Positions 45,208 to 54,836 are shown, counted from the first letter of the stretch. The stretch is DNA of 64,000 bases from Alphaproteobacteria bacterium (GCA_016125455.1 WGLS01000007.1:62001-126000); one strand, 5' to 3'. Notes: generated by a model from the sequence alone, not told the origin. Numbers and translations: made by a program.

Positions 45208-46356
45208 ATGAAATCTTTCACCTTCACCACGACGCCGAAGATCATCCTCGAGTGCGGCGCCGCGAAGCGCCTCGGCGCGTTCGTCGCGCCGCGGATGCAG
45301 AGGCCGATCCTCCTTACCGACAAGGGTCTCGTGGCGGCGAGTCTCATCGCCCCTGTTCTGGAAAGCTTCGCGGCGACGGGACTCGACCATCTGCTCTATG
45401 ACGACGTGCAGGCCGACCCCCCGGCGGCGCGAGTGCGCAAGGCGATCGAGGCGGCGCGCGCCCATGACGCCGACGGCGTCGTCGCCATGGGCGGCGGCTC
45501 TTCGATGGACACCGCGAAGCTCGTGGCTGTGCTGGCGAAGTCGGACCAGGCACTTGAGGACATCTACGGCGCCGACAAGGTGACCGGGCGCCGCCTGCCG
45601 CTCGTCGTCGCGCCGACGACGGCCGGCACCGGGTCAGAGGTGACGTCGATCTCGGTCGTCACGTCGGAGACGGACGAAAAGGTCGGCGTCGTCGACGACG
45701 CGCTTTACCCCGACATGGCGGTTCTCGATCCGGAGACCACCCTCGGCCTGCCGCGCAACGTCACCGCCGCGACCGGCGTCGACGCGATGGTGCACGCGAT
45801 CGAGGCGTACACGAACGTCCACCGCAAGAACCCCGTCTCCGACGCTCTCGCGCGGGAGGCGCTGTCGCTCCTCGCGGCCAACATCGTCACGGCCTGCGAG
45901 AAACCGATGGACATCGAAGCGCGCGGGCGGATGCTGCTCGGCTCGCTCCTCGCCGGGCAGGCGTTCGCGAACTCGCCGGTCGGCGCCGTCCACGCCCTCG
46001 CCTATCCCCTCGGCGGCATCTTTCACGTGCCCCACGGGCTTTCGAACTCTCTGATGCTGGAGCCGGTCCTCAGGTTCAACGCGGAGAAGGCCGCGCCTCT
46101 CTATGCGGAACTTGGCGCGGCTCTTGGCCTCGACGCATCAGGCACGGACGAGGCGCGCTCAGCCGCGTTCATTGCGCGCATGGTGGAGATCATCGAAGCG
46201 ACCGGCGTCGAGCGGCGACTGGGCCAGGTCGGCGTCTCCCACAATGACCTGCCGAAAATGGCCGAGGACGCGATGAACGTGCAGCGGCTTCTCGTCAACA
46301 ATCCGCGCGCAGTCACCTATGACGACGCGCTCCGGATGTATACGGAGGTTTTGTAA
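45208..46356 (+). CDS. Iron-containing alcohol dehydrogenase
   Basis: A 382-residue group-III alcohol dehydrogenase. NAD-binding GVVAMGGGSSMDTAKLVAVLA, the family signature APTTAGTGSEVTSISVVT, and metal ligands in NVTAATGVDAMVHAIEAYTN and HALAYPLGGIFHVPHGLSNSLML are complete. GGGGACGAG precedes the ATG. It follows the amidohydrolase by 8 nt, probably as one operon. The natural alcohol or aldehyde is unknown. Confidence 0.92.
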   Translation: MKSFTFTTTPKIILECGAAKRLGAFVAPRMQRPILLTDKGLVAASLIAPVLESFAATGLDHLLYDDVQADPPAARVRKAIEAARAHDADGVVAMGGGSSMDTAKLVAVLAKSDQALEDIYGADKVTGRRLPLVVAPTTAGTGSEVTSISVVTSETDEKVGVVDDALYPDMAVLDPETTLGLPRNVTAATGVDAMVHAIEAYTNVHRKNPVSDALAREALSLLAANIVTACEKPMDIEARGRMLLGSLLAGQAFANSPVGAVHALAYPLGGIFHVPHGLSNSLMLEPVLRFNAEKAAPLYAELGAALGLDASGTDEARSAAFIARMVEIIEATGVERRLGQVGVSHNDLPKMAEDAMNVQRLLVNNPRAVTYDDALRMYTEVL

Positions 46357-46381
46357 AGACTATCTCGATTGGAAACCCCTC

Positions 46382-46795
46382 ATGACTCTTACACGTCGAC
46401 TTGGCGAAAGGGTATTAGAAAAGTCTGGCGGCCAGTGTTTCTATTGTGGTGAGCGATTAATTTGGCGGCGCGAGACGAAGGTCAAGAAGCGAATCCGGCG
46501 CGAATTCGTAGTGGACCATTTCGTTCCAAAACGGCGAGGTGGTACTGATCGGATTGAAAATTTAGTGCCTGCTTGCTGGAACTGTAATTCGAGTAAGGGA
46601 CCTAAGACTATTTCGGAGTTTCGCGATTACGAGTTCCGACGCGAATATGGTTGGCCGTTTTTCACTGTTGAACAATTGAATTGGCTTGAATCAAAAGGTA
46701 TTGAGCTACCTCCTAAGCCGTACTTTTATTTTTGGTTCGAGGAAAACGGGTGGCGTATCAAGGAAAATTTGCCCGTCCGTTTCCCAACGAAGTAG
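46382..46795 (+). CDS. HNH endonuclease domain protein, atypical base composition
   Basis: A 137-residue HNH protein from ATG 46382 (the track start lies in the ADH gene). The metal site is a McrA-type HNH with structural zinc: CFYCGERL, then EFVVDHFVPKRRGGTDRIENLVPACWNCNSSKGPKTISEF. The DNA is plainly poorer in G and C, with many T-ending codons, unlike both neighbours, which suggests recent acquisition. No restriction subunit, methylase or integrase is next to it. Whether it is a DNase in defence, a homing-type nuclease or something else cannot be told. Confidence 0.85.
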   Translation: MTLTRRLGERVLEKSGGQCFYCGERLIWRRETKVKKRIRREFVVDHFVPKRRGGTDRIENLVPACWNCNSSKGPKTISEFRDYEFRREYGWPFFTVEQLNWLESKGIELPPKPYFYFWFEENGWRIKENLPVRFPTK

Positions 46796-46802
46796 ACTAG
46801 AT

Positions 46803-47234
46803 ATGGCTTCGCCAACCACAACCCGCGCCGACTACGCTGTCTTCCGCCGGATCGAGACGCGGTGGATGGATAACGACGTCTACGGACACATCAACAATGT
46901 CGTCTATTATTCGTTCTTCGACACCGCGGTGAACGCGTACCTCATCGAACAGGGCGTGCTCGACATCCATGAAGGCGCAACGATCGGCCTCGTCGTCGAG
47001 ACGACCTGCCGCTATTTCGCGCCGCTGGCTTTTCCGCAGAACGTCGAGGCGGGAGTCAGGGTCGCTAAGGTCGGCGCGTCGTCCGTCAGCTATGAAATCG
47101 GCCTGTTCGCCGAGGGCGCCGACGCGCCCGCCGCCGAAGGGCGTTTCGTCCACGTCTATGTCGACCGGGCGACGCGCCGCCCTGCGCCGTTGCCGCCGGC
47201 GTTCCGCGCCGTCGTGGAGGCGTTGCAGGCCTAA
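46803..47234 (+). CDS. Acyl-CoA thioesterase (hotdog fold, 4HBT type)
   Basis: A 143-residue hotdog-fold thioesterase from ATG 46803 (the track start lies inside the HNH gene). RRIETRWMDNDVYGHINNVVYYSFFDTAVNAYL carries the catalytic Asp of the 4-hydroxybenzoyl-CoA thioesterase type, and VVETTCRYFAPLAFPQNVEAGVRVAKVG the second strand pattern. Hydrolyses acyl-CoA; chain length unknown. Its stop overlaps that of the convergent dioxygenase gene. Confidence 0.88.
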   Translation: MASPTTTRADYAVFRRIETRWMDNDVYGHINNVVYYSFFDTAVNAYLIEQGVLDIHEGATIGLVVETTCRYFAPLAFPQNVEAGVRVAKVGASSVSYEIGLFAEGADAPAAEGRFVHVYVDRATRRPAPLPPAFRAVVEALQA

Positions 47235-48070
47235 CCCCTCTCGCCAATCGTCGTGCGGTGCATGCGCCGGGCATGGCCTTCATAGCCGCCGGTGGCGGAA
47301 TGAAGCACAGAGCGATTGTCCCACATGACGAGCATGCCCGGCGACCATTTGTGCCGATACTGAAATTCCGTCTTTGTCTGGTGCTGGTATAGCTCGCCGA
47401 GCAGCATCGTCGATTCAATGGGGTCCATGTCCTCGAAGCCGATGACATAGCCGGCGCAGCCGAAGACGCCTTCGCGACCCGTCTCGGGATGCCGGCGGAC
47501 GATCGGATGCGCATGGGTCTTCATGGCGTCGTCGGAAGGCCGAATATCCATCGACCGGGTCTTGCGGTCTGCCTCGCCATAGGCGCCGTCCCTGGCGTAC
47601 CCGGCGCGGGCCGAGTGAACGGCCCGCCTCCCCTCCAGCCGCTGACGCAGGCCATCCGGCATTCGGTCGAGCGCAAGATGCTGATTTGCAAACAGCGTAT
47701 CGCCGCCGATCGGCGGAATGACGACGCCATAAAGACACGTGCCGGCCGGCGGCGTCGACAGGAAACTCCAGTCCGTATGCCACGCTTCGGCGAACACCGG
47801 TCCGGTCTCGTCGGCGCGGCGCTCCACCGCGATCACGTGCTCGCGACCCGCGATTGGCGCGATAAAGGGGTCCTCGCCGAAGGGCCCGAAGCAGAGCGTA
47901 AACCGCTCCAGTTCGTCGTCGTTCATGCGCTGATCTGGAAAGGCAAGAACGTGGTGCGCAAGCCATGCGGCGCGCAGCGCAGCAATCGTCCCGTCATTGA
48001 GCGGCTCTGACAGGTCAATCCCGCGAACTTCAGCAGCCCAACTGTTCCCGATAGGCCGGACGTCAATCAT
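47231..48070 (-). CDS. TauD/TfdA-family Fe(II)/2-oxoglutarate dioxygenase
   Basis: A 279-residue dioxygenase. The iron ligands are in AEAWHTDWSFLSTPP (H-x-D) and the distal His of WDNRSVLHSATGGYEGHARRMHRTTI, whose Arg binds 2-oxoglutarate. IDLSEPLNDGTIAALRAAWLAHHVLAFPDQ is the usual N-terminus. TauD-type enzymes hydroxylate small acids such as taurine or aryloxyacetates; the substrate here cannot be assigned, and no sulfonate transporter is nearby. Confidence 0.9.
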   Translation of the reverse strand: MIDVRPIGNSWAAEVRGIDLSEPLNDGTIAALRAAWLAHHVLAFPDQRMNDDELERFTLCFGPFGEDPFIAPIAGREHVIAVERRADETGPVFAEAWHTDWSFLSTPPAGTCLYGVVIPPIGGDTLFANQHLALDRMPDGLRQRLEGRRAVHSARAGYARDGAYGEADRKTRSMDIRPSDDAMKTHAHPIVRRHPETGREGVFGCAGYVIGFEDMDPIESTMLLGELYQHQTKTEFQYRHKWSPGMLVMWDNRSVLHSATGGYEGHARRMHRTTIGERG

Positions 48071-48102
48071 CGCGCATCCATCTCATTGCCCCTAGGGAAG
48101 CA

Positions 48103-48324
48103 TCAACAACCGCCCGGCTGGCACGCGTCGACGCATGACCGATAGATCTGGTTCGCTTCGCCGCGCGGCAAGCCCTCGCGATAGCTGCGGTACTGATCCT
48201 GGCAGGATTTCAGGCAGCCGGCGTCCGCCGCGACGCACATCCCTTCGCCGAGCGTGTTCCCGAACGAGCCGCACCCCGCGGCGGCAAGCGACGCAGAGAT
48301 GGTCAAGATCATCCGACGAAGCAT
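48103..48324 (-). CDS. Small Cys-rich lipoprotein with twin CX3C motifs
   Basis: The true gene hides inside the track ORF 48103..48795. ATG 48324 with GAAGAGGA 6 nt upstream gives a 73-residue protein: a signal peptide ending in a lipobox-like AAAGC (Cys18), then [12 protein letters not shown] and, 22 residues on, [10 protein letters not shown]. The mature chain thus has six Cys beyond the lipidated one, including two CX3C pairs (37/41 and 64/68), the spacing of a disulfide-stapled helical hairpin. Conserved [18 protein letters not shown] lies between. I know no named family. Envelope location is inferred; function unknown. Confidence 0.7.
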   Translation of the reverse strand: MLRRMILTISASLAAAGCGSFGNTLGEGMCVAADAGCLKSCQDQYRSYREGLPRGEANQIYRSCVDACQPGGC

Positions 48325-48448
48325 GTCCAGTCCTCTTCGCGCGCCCCCCTTCAGCCTATCGATTCCGGGGGATTGGCGGAAGCGCCGAATGCGGTTTCCC
48401 CCTTCCAGCGGCTCTGCTAGACCCCTTGGAAACAATCGGAAACGCCCT

Positions 48449-50053
48449 ATGCCCGCAATCGAGACCAGGATCGACGTCCGCAGCGACGGCTTTGCCGCGA
48501 ACGCGGCCGCGATGCGCGCCCTCGTCGAGGAACTCCGCGCCAATGCCGCGACCGTCGCCCAGGGCGGCGGCGCGGAGCGGGCGGCGCGCCACCGGGAGCG
48601 CGGCAAGCTTCTCGCCAGGGAACGCATCGAGCGACTGCTTGATCCGGGCGCCCCATTTCTTGAAATCGGCGCTTTCGCGGCATGGGACATGTACGGCGGC
48701 GATCTCCACGCCGCCGGCGTTGTCGCCGGACTCGGCAGGATTTCCGGCGTTACCTGCGTGATCGTCGCCAATGACCCGACCGTCAAGGGCGGCACCTACC
48801 ACCCGATGACGGTCAAAAAGCACCTCCGGGCCCAGGAAATCGCCGAGCAAAACCGACTGCCTTGCGTTTATCTTGTCGAATCCGGCGGCGCATTCCTGCC
48901 GATGCAGGATGAAGTCTTTCCCGACAAGGATGACTTCGGGCGTATCTTCTTCAACCAGGCCAACATGTCGGCGAAAGGCATTCCCCAGATCGCCGTCGTC
49001 CACGGAAGCTGCACTGCGGGCGGCGCATACGTGCCGGCTATGTCCGATGAGTCCGTAATCGTACGGAACCAGGGCACGATCTTCCTCGGCGGCCCACCTT
49101 TGGTTAAGGCGGCGACTGGCGAGGTTGTGACAGCTGAGGAACTCGGCGGCGGCGACGTTCACGCCCGCGCATCAGGCGTTGCGGACCATCTGGCCGAAGA
49201 CGACGATCACGCGCTGGGCGTCGCACGCCGCATCGTCTCGCGTCTCAACCGCACCGGCGGCGCAAGCATACGCGCCGCCGAACCCCGCGCGCCACTGCAC
49301 CCGGCCGAGGATATCTATGGCGTCGTCGAGACCGACGTGCGCAAGCCCTATGACGCCCGCGAAATCATTGCGCGGGTCGTGGACGGATCAGTTCTCGACG
49401 AATTCAAGCCGCTCTATGGCTCAACCCTTGTCACTGGGTTCGCGCACATTCACGGCATCCCGGTCGGCGTGATCGCGAACAACGGAATCCTCTTTTCGGA
49501 GAGCGCCATGAAGGGCGCCCACTTCATCGAGTTATGCTGTCAAAGGAAGATACCGCTCCTGTTCCTGCAAAACATCACCGGCTTCATGGTCGGCAAGTCG
49601 GCCGAGGCGGGCGGCATCGCGAAGGACGGGGCAAAGCTTGTCACGGCAGTGTCGATCGCGCGGGTGCCGAAGGTAACTGTCGTTGTCGGCGGATCGTACG
49701 GCGCGGGGAACTACGGGATGTGCGGACGCGCTTACGATCCGCGGTTCCTGTTCATGTGGCCGAATGCGCGGATATCCGTCATGGGCGGCGAGCAGGCGGC
49801 AAGCGTTCTCGCCACTGTCCGACGCGACGGCCTTCGTCCGGGTCAGGAATGGCCGGCCGAGGAGGAAAAGGCATTCAGAGACAAGATCCGGGACGATTAT
49901 GATCGTCAGGGGTCGCCTTACTATTCATCGGCGCGGCTTTGGGATGACGGCGTCATTGATCCGGCGCAAACCCGTGACGTTGTCGGGCTCTGCCTCGCGG
50001 CGACGCTCAACGCGCCGATACCTGAAACGCCGCTGGGCGTGTTCCGGATGTGA
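48449..50053 (+). CDS. mccB: Methylcrotonyl-CoA carboxylase beta subunit
   Basis: Carboxyltransferase half of 3-methylcrotonyl-CoA carboxylase (leucine catabolism), 534 residues from ATG 48449; the track start at 48254 is 65 codons too early. Family features: [104 protein letters not shown] and [39 protein letters not shown]. The biotin-bearing partner is mccA four genes downstream, confirming the MCC assignment over propionyl-CoA carboxylase. It is the first gene of the liu operon here. Confidence 0.93.
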   Translation: MPAIETRIDVRSDGFAANAAAMRALVEELRANAATVAQGGGAERAARHRERGKLLARERIERLLDPGAPFLEIGAFAAWDMYGGDLHAAGVVAGLGRISGVTCVIVANDPTVKGGTYHPMTVKKHLRAQEIAEQNRLPCVYLVESGGAFLPMQDEVFPDKDDFGRIFFNQANMSAKGIPQIAVVHGSCTAGGAYVPAMSDESVIVRNQGTIFLGGPPLVKAATGEVVTAEELGGGDVHARASGVADHLAEDDDHALGVARRIVSRLNRTGGASIRAAEPRAPLHPAEDIYGVVETDVRKPYDAREIIARVVDGSVLDEFKPLYGSTLVTGFAHIHGIPVGVIANNGILFSESAMKGAHFIELCCQRKIPLLFLQNITGFMVGKSAEAGGIAKDGAKLVTAVSIARVPKVTVVVGGSYGAGNYGMCGRAYDPRFLFMWPNARISVMGGEQAASVLATVRRDGLRPGQEWPAEEEKAFRDKIRDDYDRQGSPYYSSARLWDDGVIDPAQTRDVVGLCLAATLNAPIPETPLGVFRM

Positions 50054-50067
50054 CAAGGGAGCGTCGA

Positions 50068-50898
50068 ATGGACAGACGACAGGTCTTGATTGGCGGAGCG
50101 GCAGGCGCCGCCGCGGCGGCGACCGGCGTGAACGCAGCCGTCAGCGGCGGCAATGCTGGCCTTGCAACGTTTGTGCTTGTGCATGGAACATGGCATGGCG
50201 GATGGGTATGGCGCGACGTACGCCAACGCCTTGAAGCGGCTGGCCATCGCGTACTGACGCCGACATGCACGGGCTGCGGCGAACGCAATCATCTGATTGT
50301 GCCGGACGTCGGTCTCGACACGCATATCGACGATATCGTCAATGTGCTGAGGTTTGAGGAACTCGAGAACGTCATTCTGGTCGGTCATTCTTTCTCTGGC
50401 ATGACAATTACAGGCGTCGCGGACCGGGAAAGAGACCGGATCCGCCGGATTGTTTTCTTCGACGCGCTAACGCCGCACGAAGGCGTGATGACCTGCGTGC
50501 CAAAAGACCCCGAGACGGGCGCTTTTCCAGAATGGTGGCAGAAGCGCGAAGCGAAATTCATCGATGGCTACCAGATGGTCTTCTGGGACGAGTATCCGGT
50601 GGAAATGCTCGTCCCCAAGACCGATGAGGCCAACGTCGCCCGCTTGCGCAAGCTACTTACGACGCATCCTGCGAAGCAGTGGACGGACGAACTTGTTCTC
50701 ACGAATGGCGGCTGGGATGGCCTCAGGCCAGCCTATATTCACTGCGTCGGGCAGGAATACCGACTCTCAAGTCCACGCATGGTCGGCCCTGCGACCACCG
50801 ATCCGCAATGGACATACTTGCCGATCGACGCGCCGCGCGACGCGATGCTGACGCATCCCGAGCTTTCGGCGCAGAAGCTGCTTGAACTGGCTGCATAG
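50068..50898 (+). CDS. Exported alpha/beta hydrolase within the liu operon
   Basis: A 276-residue alpha/beta hydrolase from ATG 50068 (AAGGGAG upstream). The N-terminus MDRRQVLIGGAAGAAAAATGVNAA looks like a twin-arginine signal. The body has TFVLVHGTWHGGWVWRDV (oxyanion), the nucleophile VILVGHSFSGMTITGVADR and HPELSAQKLLELAA at the end, as in salicylate esterase / MES-type bacterial hydrolases. It lies 14 nt after mccB but is probably periplasmic, so its link with leucine degradation is unclear. Confidence 0.82.
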   Translation: MDRRQVLIGGAAGAAAAATGVNAAVSGGNAGLATFVLVHGTWHGGWVWRDVRQRLEAAGHRVLTPTCTGCGERNHLIVPDVGLDTHIDDIVNVLRFEELENVILVGHSFSGMTITGVADRERDRIRRIVFFDALTPHEGVMTCVPKDPETGAFPEWWQKREAKFIDGYQMVFWDEYPVEMLVPKTDEANVARLRKLLTTHPAKQWTDELVLTNGGWDGLRPAYIHCVGQEYRLSSPRMVGPATTDPQWTYLPIDAPRDAMLTHPELSAQKLLELAA

Positions 50899-50984
50899 AG
50901 CCTGCGGCCCGGCATGGTCGCCGATCCGGGGACGGGCGCCGCCACATCAAATCCAACGGGCGGGCAAAGGGAAACGAACCTGAC

Positions 50985-51779
50985 GTGAAAGACAAAACGC
51001 TCCAGACGACGATCGACGCCCGCGGCGTCGCGACGCTCACTCTCAACCGGCCCGATACGCGCAATGCGTTCGACGAGGAGATGATCTCGGCAATTTGCGA
51101 TGCGTTCGGACGATACGGGAATGACGGCTCGGTTCGCGCTATCGTCATGACCGGCGCTGGCAAGGCGTTTTGCGCCGGGGCCGATCTTTCGATGATGCAG
51201 CGCGCAGCCGGATACTCGACCGACGAAAACCGCGATGACGCGCGACGGCTCGCATACATGCTGCATTCCATCAACAACTGTCCAAAGCCGGTGATCGCGC
51301 GGGTCAATGGGCCGGCAATGGGCGGCGGCGTCGGCATTGTCGCCGCCTGCGACATCGCGGTCGCCTCGGAAGACGCCTTCTTCGCTCTCTCCGAAGTGCG
51401 GCTCGGCCTCATCCCTGCGGTCATCTCTCCCTTCGTTGTTCAGGCGATCCGCCCTCAGGAAGCGCGCCGCTGGTTCCTGACCGGCGAACGGTTCGCCGCC
51501 GAGACCGCAAAACGGATCGGCCTTGTGCACATGGTCGCGATGGGCGCCCAGCTTGATGCGACCATCGACGCGCTGCTCCAGAACATTCTGGCCGGCGGCC
51601 CGCACGCACAGAAGGAAATCAAGTCGCTGATCAATGCCGTCGCCTATCGACCAATCGACGCAAAAGTCATGGAAGACACCGCGAACCGGATCGCAACCGT
51701 GCGGGCAAGCAGCGAAGGCAAGGAAGGCATCGCCAGCTTTCTGGAGAAGCGAAAGCCGAACTGGGTGAAGGATACATGA
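50985..51779 (+). CDS. liuC: Enoyl-CoA hydratase family, probable methylglutaconyl-CoA hydratase
   Basis: Crotonase-fold enzyme, 264 residues, GTG start. Oxyanion motifs AFCAGADLSMMQRAAGYS and NGPAMGGGVGIVAACDIAVASEDAFFALSEVRLGLIPAVISPFV carry the usual glycine-rich loop and catalytic Glu. The AGADLS-M-R pattern and position between mccB and mccA point to 3-methylglutaconyl-CoA hydratase, the step between MCC and HMG-CoA lyase; by sequence alone other hydratases are possible. Its TGA overlaps the next gene's ATG. Confidence 0.88.
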   Translation: MKDKTLQTTIDARGVATLTLNRPDTRNAFDEEMISAICDAFGRYGNDGSVRAIVMTGAGKAFCAGADLSMMQRAAGYSTDENRDDARRLAYMLHSINNCPKPVIARVNGPAMGGGVGIVAACDIAVASEDAFFALSEVRLGLIPAVISPFVVQAIRPQEARRWFLTGERFAAETAKRIGLVHMVAMGAQLDATIDALLQNILAGGPHAQKEIKSLINAVAYRPIDAKVMEDTANRIATVRASSEGKEGIASFLEKRKPNWVKDT

Positions 51780-52339
51780 TGGACGCAAAGACGCGCATCG
51801 TGAGCCACGCCGACAGGCCGCAGGCTCTTGAAGTCGTCCGCGCCGCCTTCGAACAGGATCTCGAGGCGCAGCTGGTCGAAAGGATGTGGACGGATGGCTC
51901 AATTATTGCGGAATGCGTTACGCATGCTGACGGCCGCATCGTTTCGTACGCCGCCATCAGTCCCGCGACGATAGCATTCGGGAGCGAGGCGGTTCCGGCG
52001 CTGGCGCTTGCGCCTGTCGCGGTCGCGCCGGAAAGCCAGCGCAACGGCTTCGGCGAGCAAGTAGTTCGCGCAACGATCGACGCCGCGTTCGCCCGGCATC
52101 CAGGGCGACTGATGTTTGTCCTTGGCGACCCGGCCTACTATCGCCGGTTCGATTTCAGGCCGGCGGCGGCCGTGGGCTATCAGTGGGAGGGCGGCGACGT
52201 CGGCGATGCTTTCCAGGTTCGCTCAAAAGACCGGGCGTCAGCGCCTGGCATCATGGCCGCGGCCGGCTCGGACGCTGAGCGCAGGTCGATCGTTCGCTAT
52301 TGCAACGCATTCAGCATTTTCCGTCAGGAGACCCCCTAG
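51776..52339 (+). CDS. GNAT family N-acetyltransferase (YhbS-like) in the liu operon
   Basis: A 187-residue acetyltransferase. The acetyl-CoA motif is ALAPVAVAPESQRNGFGEQVVRATIDAAF, with RLMFVLGDPAYYRRFDFRPAAAVGYQW after it, the YhbS-type arrangement. The ATGATG start overlaps the liuC stop and its stop abuts the GTG of mccA, so it is translated within the operon. Lysine or small-molecule acetylation is possible; its role in leucine degradation is unknown. Confidence 0.83.
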   Translation: MMDAKTRIVSHADRPQALEVVRAAFEQDLEAQLVERMWTDGSIIAECVTHADGRIVSYAAISPATIAFGSEAVPALALAPVAVAPESQRNGFGEQVVRATIDAAFARHPGRLMFVLGDPAYYRRFDFRPAAAVGYQWEGGDVGDAFQVRSKDRASAPGIMAAAGSDAERRSIVRYCNAFSIFRQETP

Positions 52340-54376
52340 GTGTTCGCGAAGATACTCATCGCCAATCGGGGCGAAATCGCGGTGCGCATTGCACGAACCG
52401 CGCGCAGGATGGGCGTGCGTACGGTCGCGGTTTTTTCCGACGCTGACGCCGGCGCGCCCCATGTTGAGGCCTGCGACGAGGCAGTGCGGATCGGCCCGGC
52501 GCCAGCGCGCGACAGTTACCTGAAGTCGGAAAGGATCATCGAGGCGGCAACGCGCACCGGCGCGGAGGCCATCCATCCTGGATACGGCTTCCTTTCGGAG
52601 AACGCCGATTTTGCCGAAAACGTCGAAGCGGCTGGCTGCATATTCATCGGACCGACCGCCGAGACGATCCGCGCCATGGGGTCCAAGTCCGCCGCCAAGG
52701 ACCTGATGGAGGCCGCTGGCGTGCCGACAACGCCCGGCTATCAGGGCGCGGACCAGTCCGTTGAGACTTTTCGCCGGGAAGCCCAGCGCATCGGGTATCC
52801 CGTCCTGCTGAAGGCGACGGCGGGCGGCGGCGGCAAGGGCATGCGCCGCGTTGACGCGCCGATGCAGCTGGCGGATGCGGTCGCCTCGGCCCAGCGCGAG
52901 GGCGCCGCCAGCTTCGGCGACGACCGCCTTTTGATTGAAAAATACATCGAGACCGCTCGCCATGTTGAGGTCCAGATATTTGGCGACGGCAAGGGCGCCG
53001 TCGTTCACCTGTTCGAACGAGACTGCTCCGTACAACGACGACACCAGAAGATCATCGAGGAAGCGCCAGCGCCGAACATGCCGCCGGATGTCCGGGCGAG
53101 GCTGCTGGACGCGGGGGTCGCCGCGGGCGCAGCTGTAGATTATCGCGGCGCGGGCACTGTGGAGTTCCTCTATGACGGCGGCGAAAACGTCTACTTTATG
53201 GAGATGAACACGCGGCTCCAGGTTGAGCATCCGGTCACTGAACTGATCACCGGCGTGGACCTGGTGGAATGGCAATTGCGCGTCGCCGCGGGCGAACCCC
53301 TTCCCTTGCTGCAGGACGCCATTCGCGAGTGCGGCGCCGCAGTCGAGGCGCGCATTTACGCCGAAAAGCCTGACGCGTCGTTCGCGCCGTCTATCGGTCG
53401 ACTGACCCATCTTGCCTTTCCGCCCGCCGACATGGCGCGGGTCGATTCCGGCGTGCGCGCTGGCCAGGACATTACGCCCCATTATGACCCGATGATCGCA
53501 AAGGTCATCGTAAGCGCATCCGACCGCAAAACGGCGCTGAAGCGCATGACCCAGGCGCTAGCCAGGGTGCGTGCAGTCGGCGTCGACACAAATACGGACT
53601 TTCTGCGCCGCCTGGCCAGTCACCCGGCGATGATGGCCGGCGATGTCAGCACGCGTTTTATTGAGACATACGACGCCGAACTGTTCTTGCCGGCGATCGC
53701 CTGCGATCACGCGCGCGCTGCACTCCTGCATCACTTCGCAAGGAACGCCGCCGCCGCGGCGCATCCAAATCACGCCGCCGACAGTCCGTGGACGTCATTG
53801 CAGGGGTTTCGACTCAACAAGCCGGCGAAGAGCGTATTCTGGATCGACGAGGCGGACGGCCCGGCGCTCGCCCGAGTGACGGTCGACCCCCGAGATCCTG
53901 CCGCACGGCGCGTTGAACTCGAGACGAGGGCATCTGCGGCGTTGCTGCGGGCCGGGGAAGCGGACGGCGAAACGCGCGCGTTTGCCTATCGGGCCGCCGA
54001 CCAAGGGGATGAAACGTCAATCGAGGTCGACGGCGCCCGCAAGGCCGCCGCGGTCATCGAAACCGCTGGCGGCTGGCGGGTGTTTCTCGACGACCGGACG
54101 GTGGATTTTGCGCGCATCGACCCCATGTCAGGTGCCCGTGGGGACGCCGCGGCGGAGGGCTCACTAACCGCGCCGATGCCCGGCGTCGTGACGGCGCTGG
54201 CGGCGGAAGTCGGCGTTCACGTCGACGCCGGCGCGACGCTCGTGATGATGGAGGCGATGAAGATGGAGCATGCGATCAAGGCGCCGGTCGCCGGCAAAGT
54301 TGCCGCATTCCGTGTTGCCGTTGGCGATCAGGTCGGCGAAGGTGAACTCCTCGTGGAATTCGAAACGGTGGCCTGA
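52340..54376 (+). CDS. mccA: Methylcrotonyl-CoA carboxylase alpha (biotin carboxylase/BCCP) subunit
   Basis: 678 residues, GTG start. An ATP-grasp biotin carboxylase domain (about 1-450: ILIANRGEIAVRIARTARRMGVRTVAVFSDAD, KATAGGGGKGMRRVD, FMEMNTRLQVEHPVTELITGVDLVEWQL) is followed by a short linker domain and a C-terminal biotinyl domain with EAMKMEH, biotin on Lys near residue 641. This is the single-chain alpha subunit of an MCC/PCC-type carboxylase; the context with mccB, liuC and HMG-CoA lyase makes it MCC. Confidence 0.94.
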   Translation: MFAKILIANRGEIAVRIARTARRMGVRTVAVFSDADAGAPHVEACDEAVRIGPAPARDSYLKSERIIEAATRTGAEAIHPGYGFLSENADFAENVEAAGCIFIGPTAETIRAMGSKSAAKDLMEAAGVPTTPGYQGADQSVETFRREAQRIGYPVLLKATAGGGGKGMRRVDAPMQLADAVASAQREGAASFGDDRLLIEKYIETARHVEVQIFGDGKGAVVHLFERDCSVQRRHQKIIEEAPAPNMPPDVRARLLDAGVAAGAAVDYRGAGTVEFLYDGGENVYFMEMNTRLQVEHPVTELITGVDLVEWQLRVAAGEPLPLLQDAIRECGAAVEARIYAEKPDASFAPSIGRLTHLAFPPADMARVDSGVRAGQDITPHYDPMIAKVIVSASDRKTALKRMTQALARVRAVGVDTNTDFLRRLASHPAMMAGDVSTRFIETYDAELFLPAIACDHARAALLHHFARNAAAAAHPNHAADSPWTSLQGFRLNKPAKSVFWIDEADGPALARVTVDPRDPAARRVELETRASAALLRAGEADGETRAFAYRAADQGDETSIEVDGARKAAAVIETAGGWRVFLDDRTVDFARIDPMSGARGDAAAEGSLTAPMPGVVTALAAEVGVHVDAGATLVMMEAMKMEHAIKAPVAGKVAAFRVAVGDQVGEGELLVEFETVA

Positions 54377-54377
54377 G

Positions 54378-54836
54378 ATGGCGAAGCGCGTTGTCGTCGA
54401 AGCGACCTACCCCGCCGACGCCGATCGCCTGTTTCGCGGGGCGCTGAGCTTTCGCGAAATGAAGGACGCCATGAAGGGCGTCGCGACCTACAATGGTCTG
54501 CCGGACGATGAAGCTGAAGAAGGCGCAACCTACCGGGTCCGGACAAAAATCTGGGGTTGGCTCGATGTCGGCGAACACGAGATGTTCGTCGAAGAGATCA
54601 ACTTTGCGAAGAGGTTCGTCCAGAGCAGGGAACGCAACCCGGCCGTCCGTCGCTGGGACCACGCCCTAACCGTCGCGCGAGGTGAAGACGGCGCCGTTTG
54701 GCGTGACGAAATCGTGATTGACGCTGGCTGGCGCACCGTTGGCGCAGCGGAATTCGCGCGACGGGTTTATCTCAGTCGCCACCGGCGGCGAAAAGCGATG
54801 CAGATCCAATCAAGGATTGTCGAGGTCGTTGCATGA
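54378..54836 (+). CDS. SRPBCC-like (START-fold) protein in the liu operon
   Basis: A 152-residue protein from ATG 54378, 1 nt after the mccA stop. The length, the start VEATYPADADRLFRGALSFREMKDAMKG and the later strands (GWLDVGEHEMFVEEINFAKRFVQSRE, WDHALTVARGEDGAVWRDEIVIDAGW) fit the SRPBCC ligand-binding fold, but no specific family is recognised. Its end overlaps the HMG-CoA lyase ATG (ATGA). It may bind an acyl-CoA intermediate; this is inferred only from position. Confidence 0.68.
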   Translation: MAKRVVVEATYPADADRLFRGALSFREMKDAMKGVATYNGLPDDEAEEGATYRVRTKIWGWLDVGEHEMFVEEINFAKRFVQSRERNPAVRRWDHALTVARGEDGAVWRDEIVIDAGWRTVGAAEFARRVYLSRHRRRKAMQIQSRIVEVVA

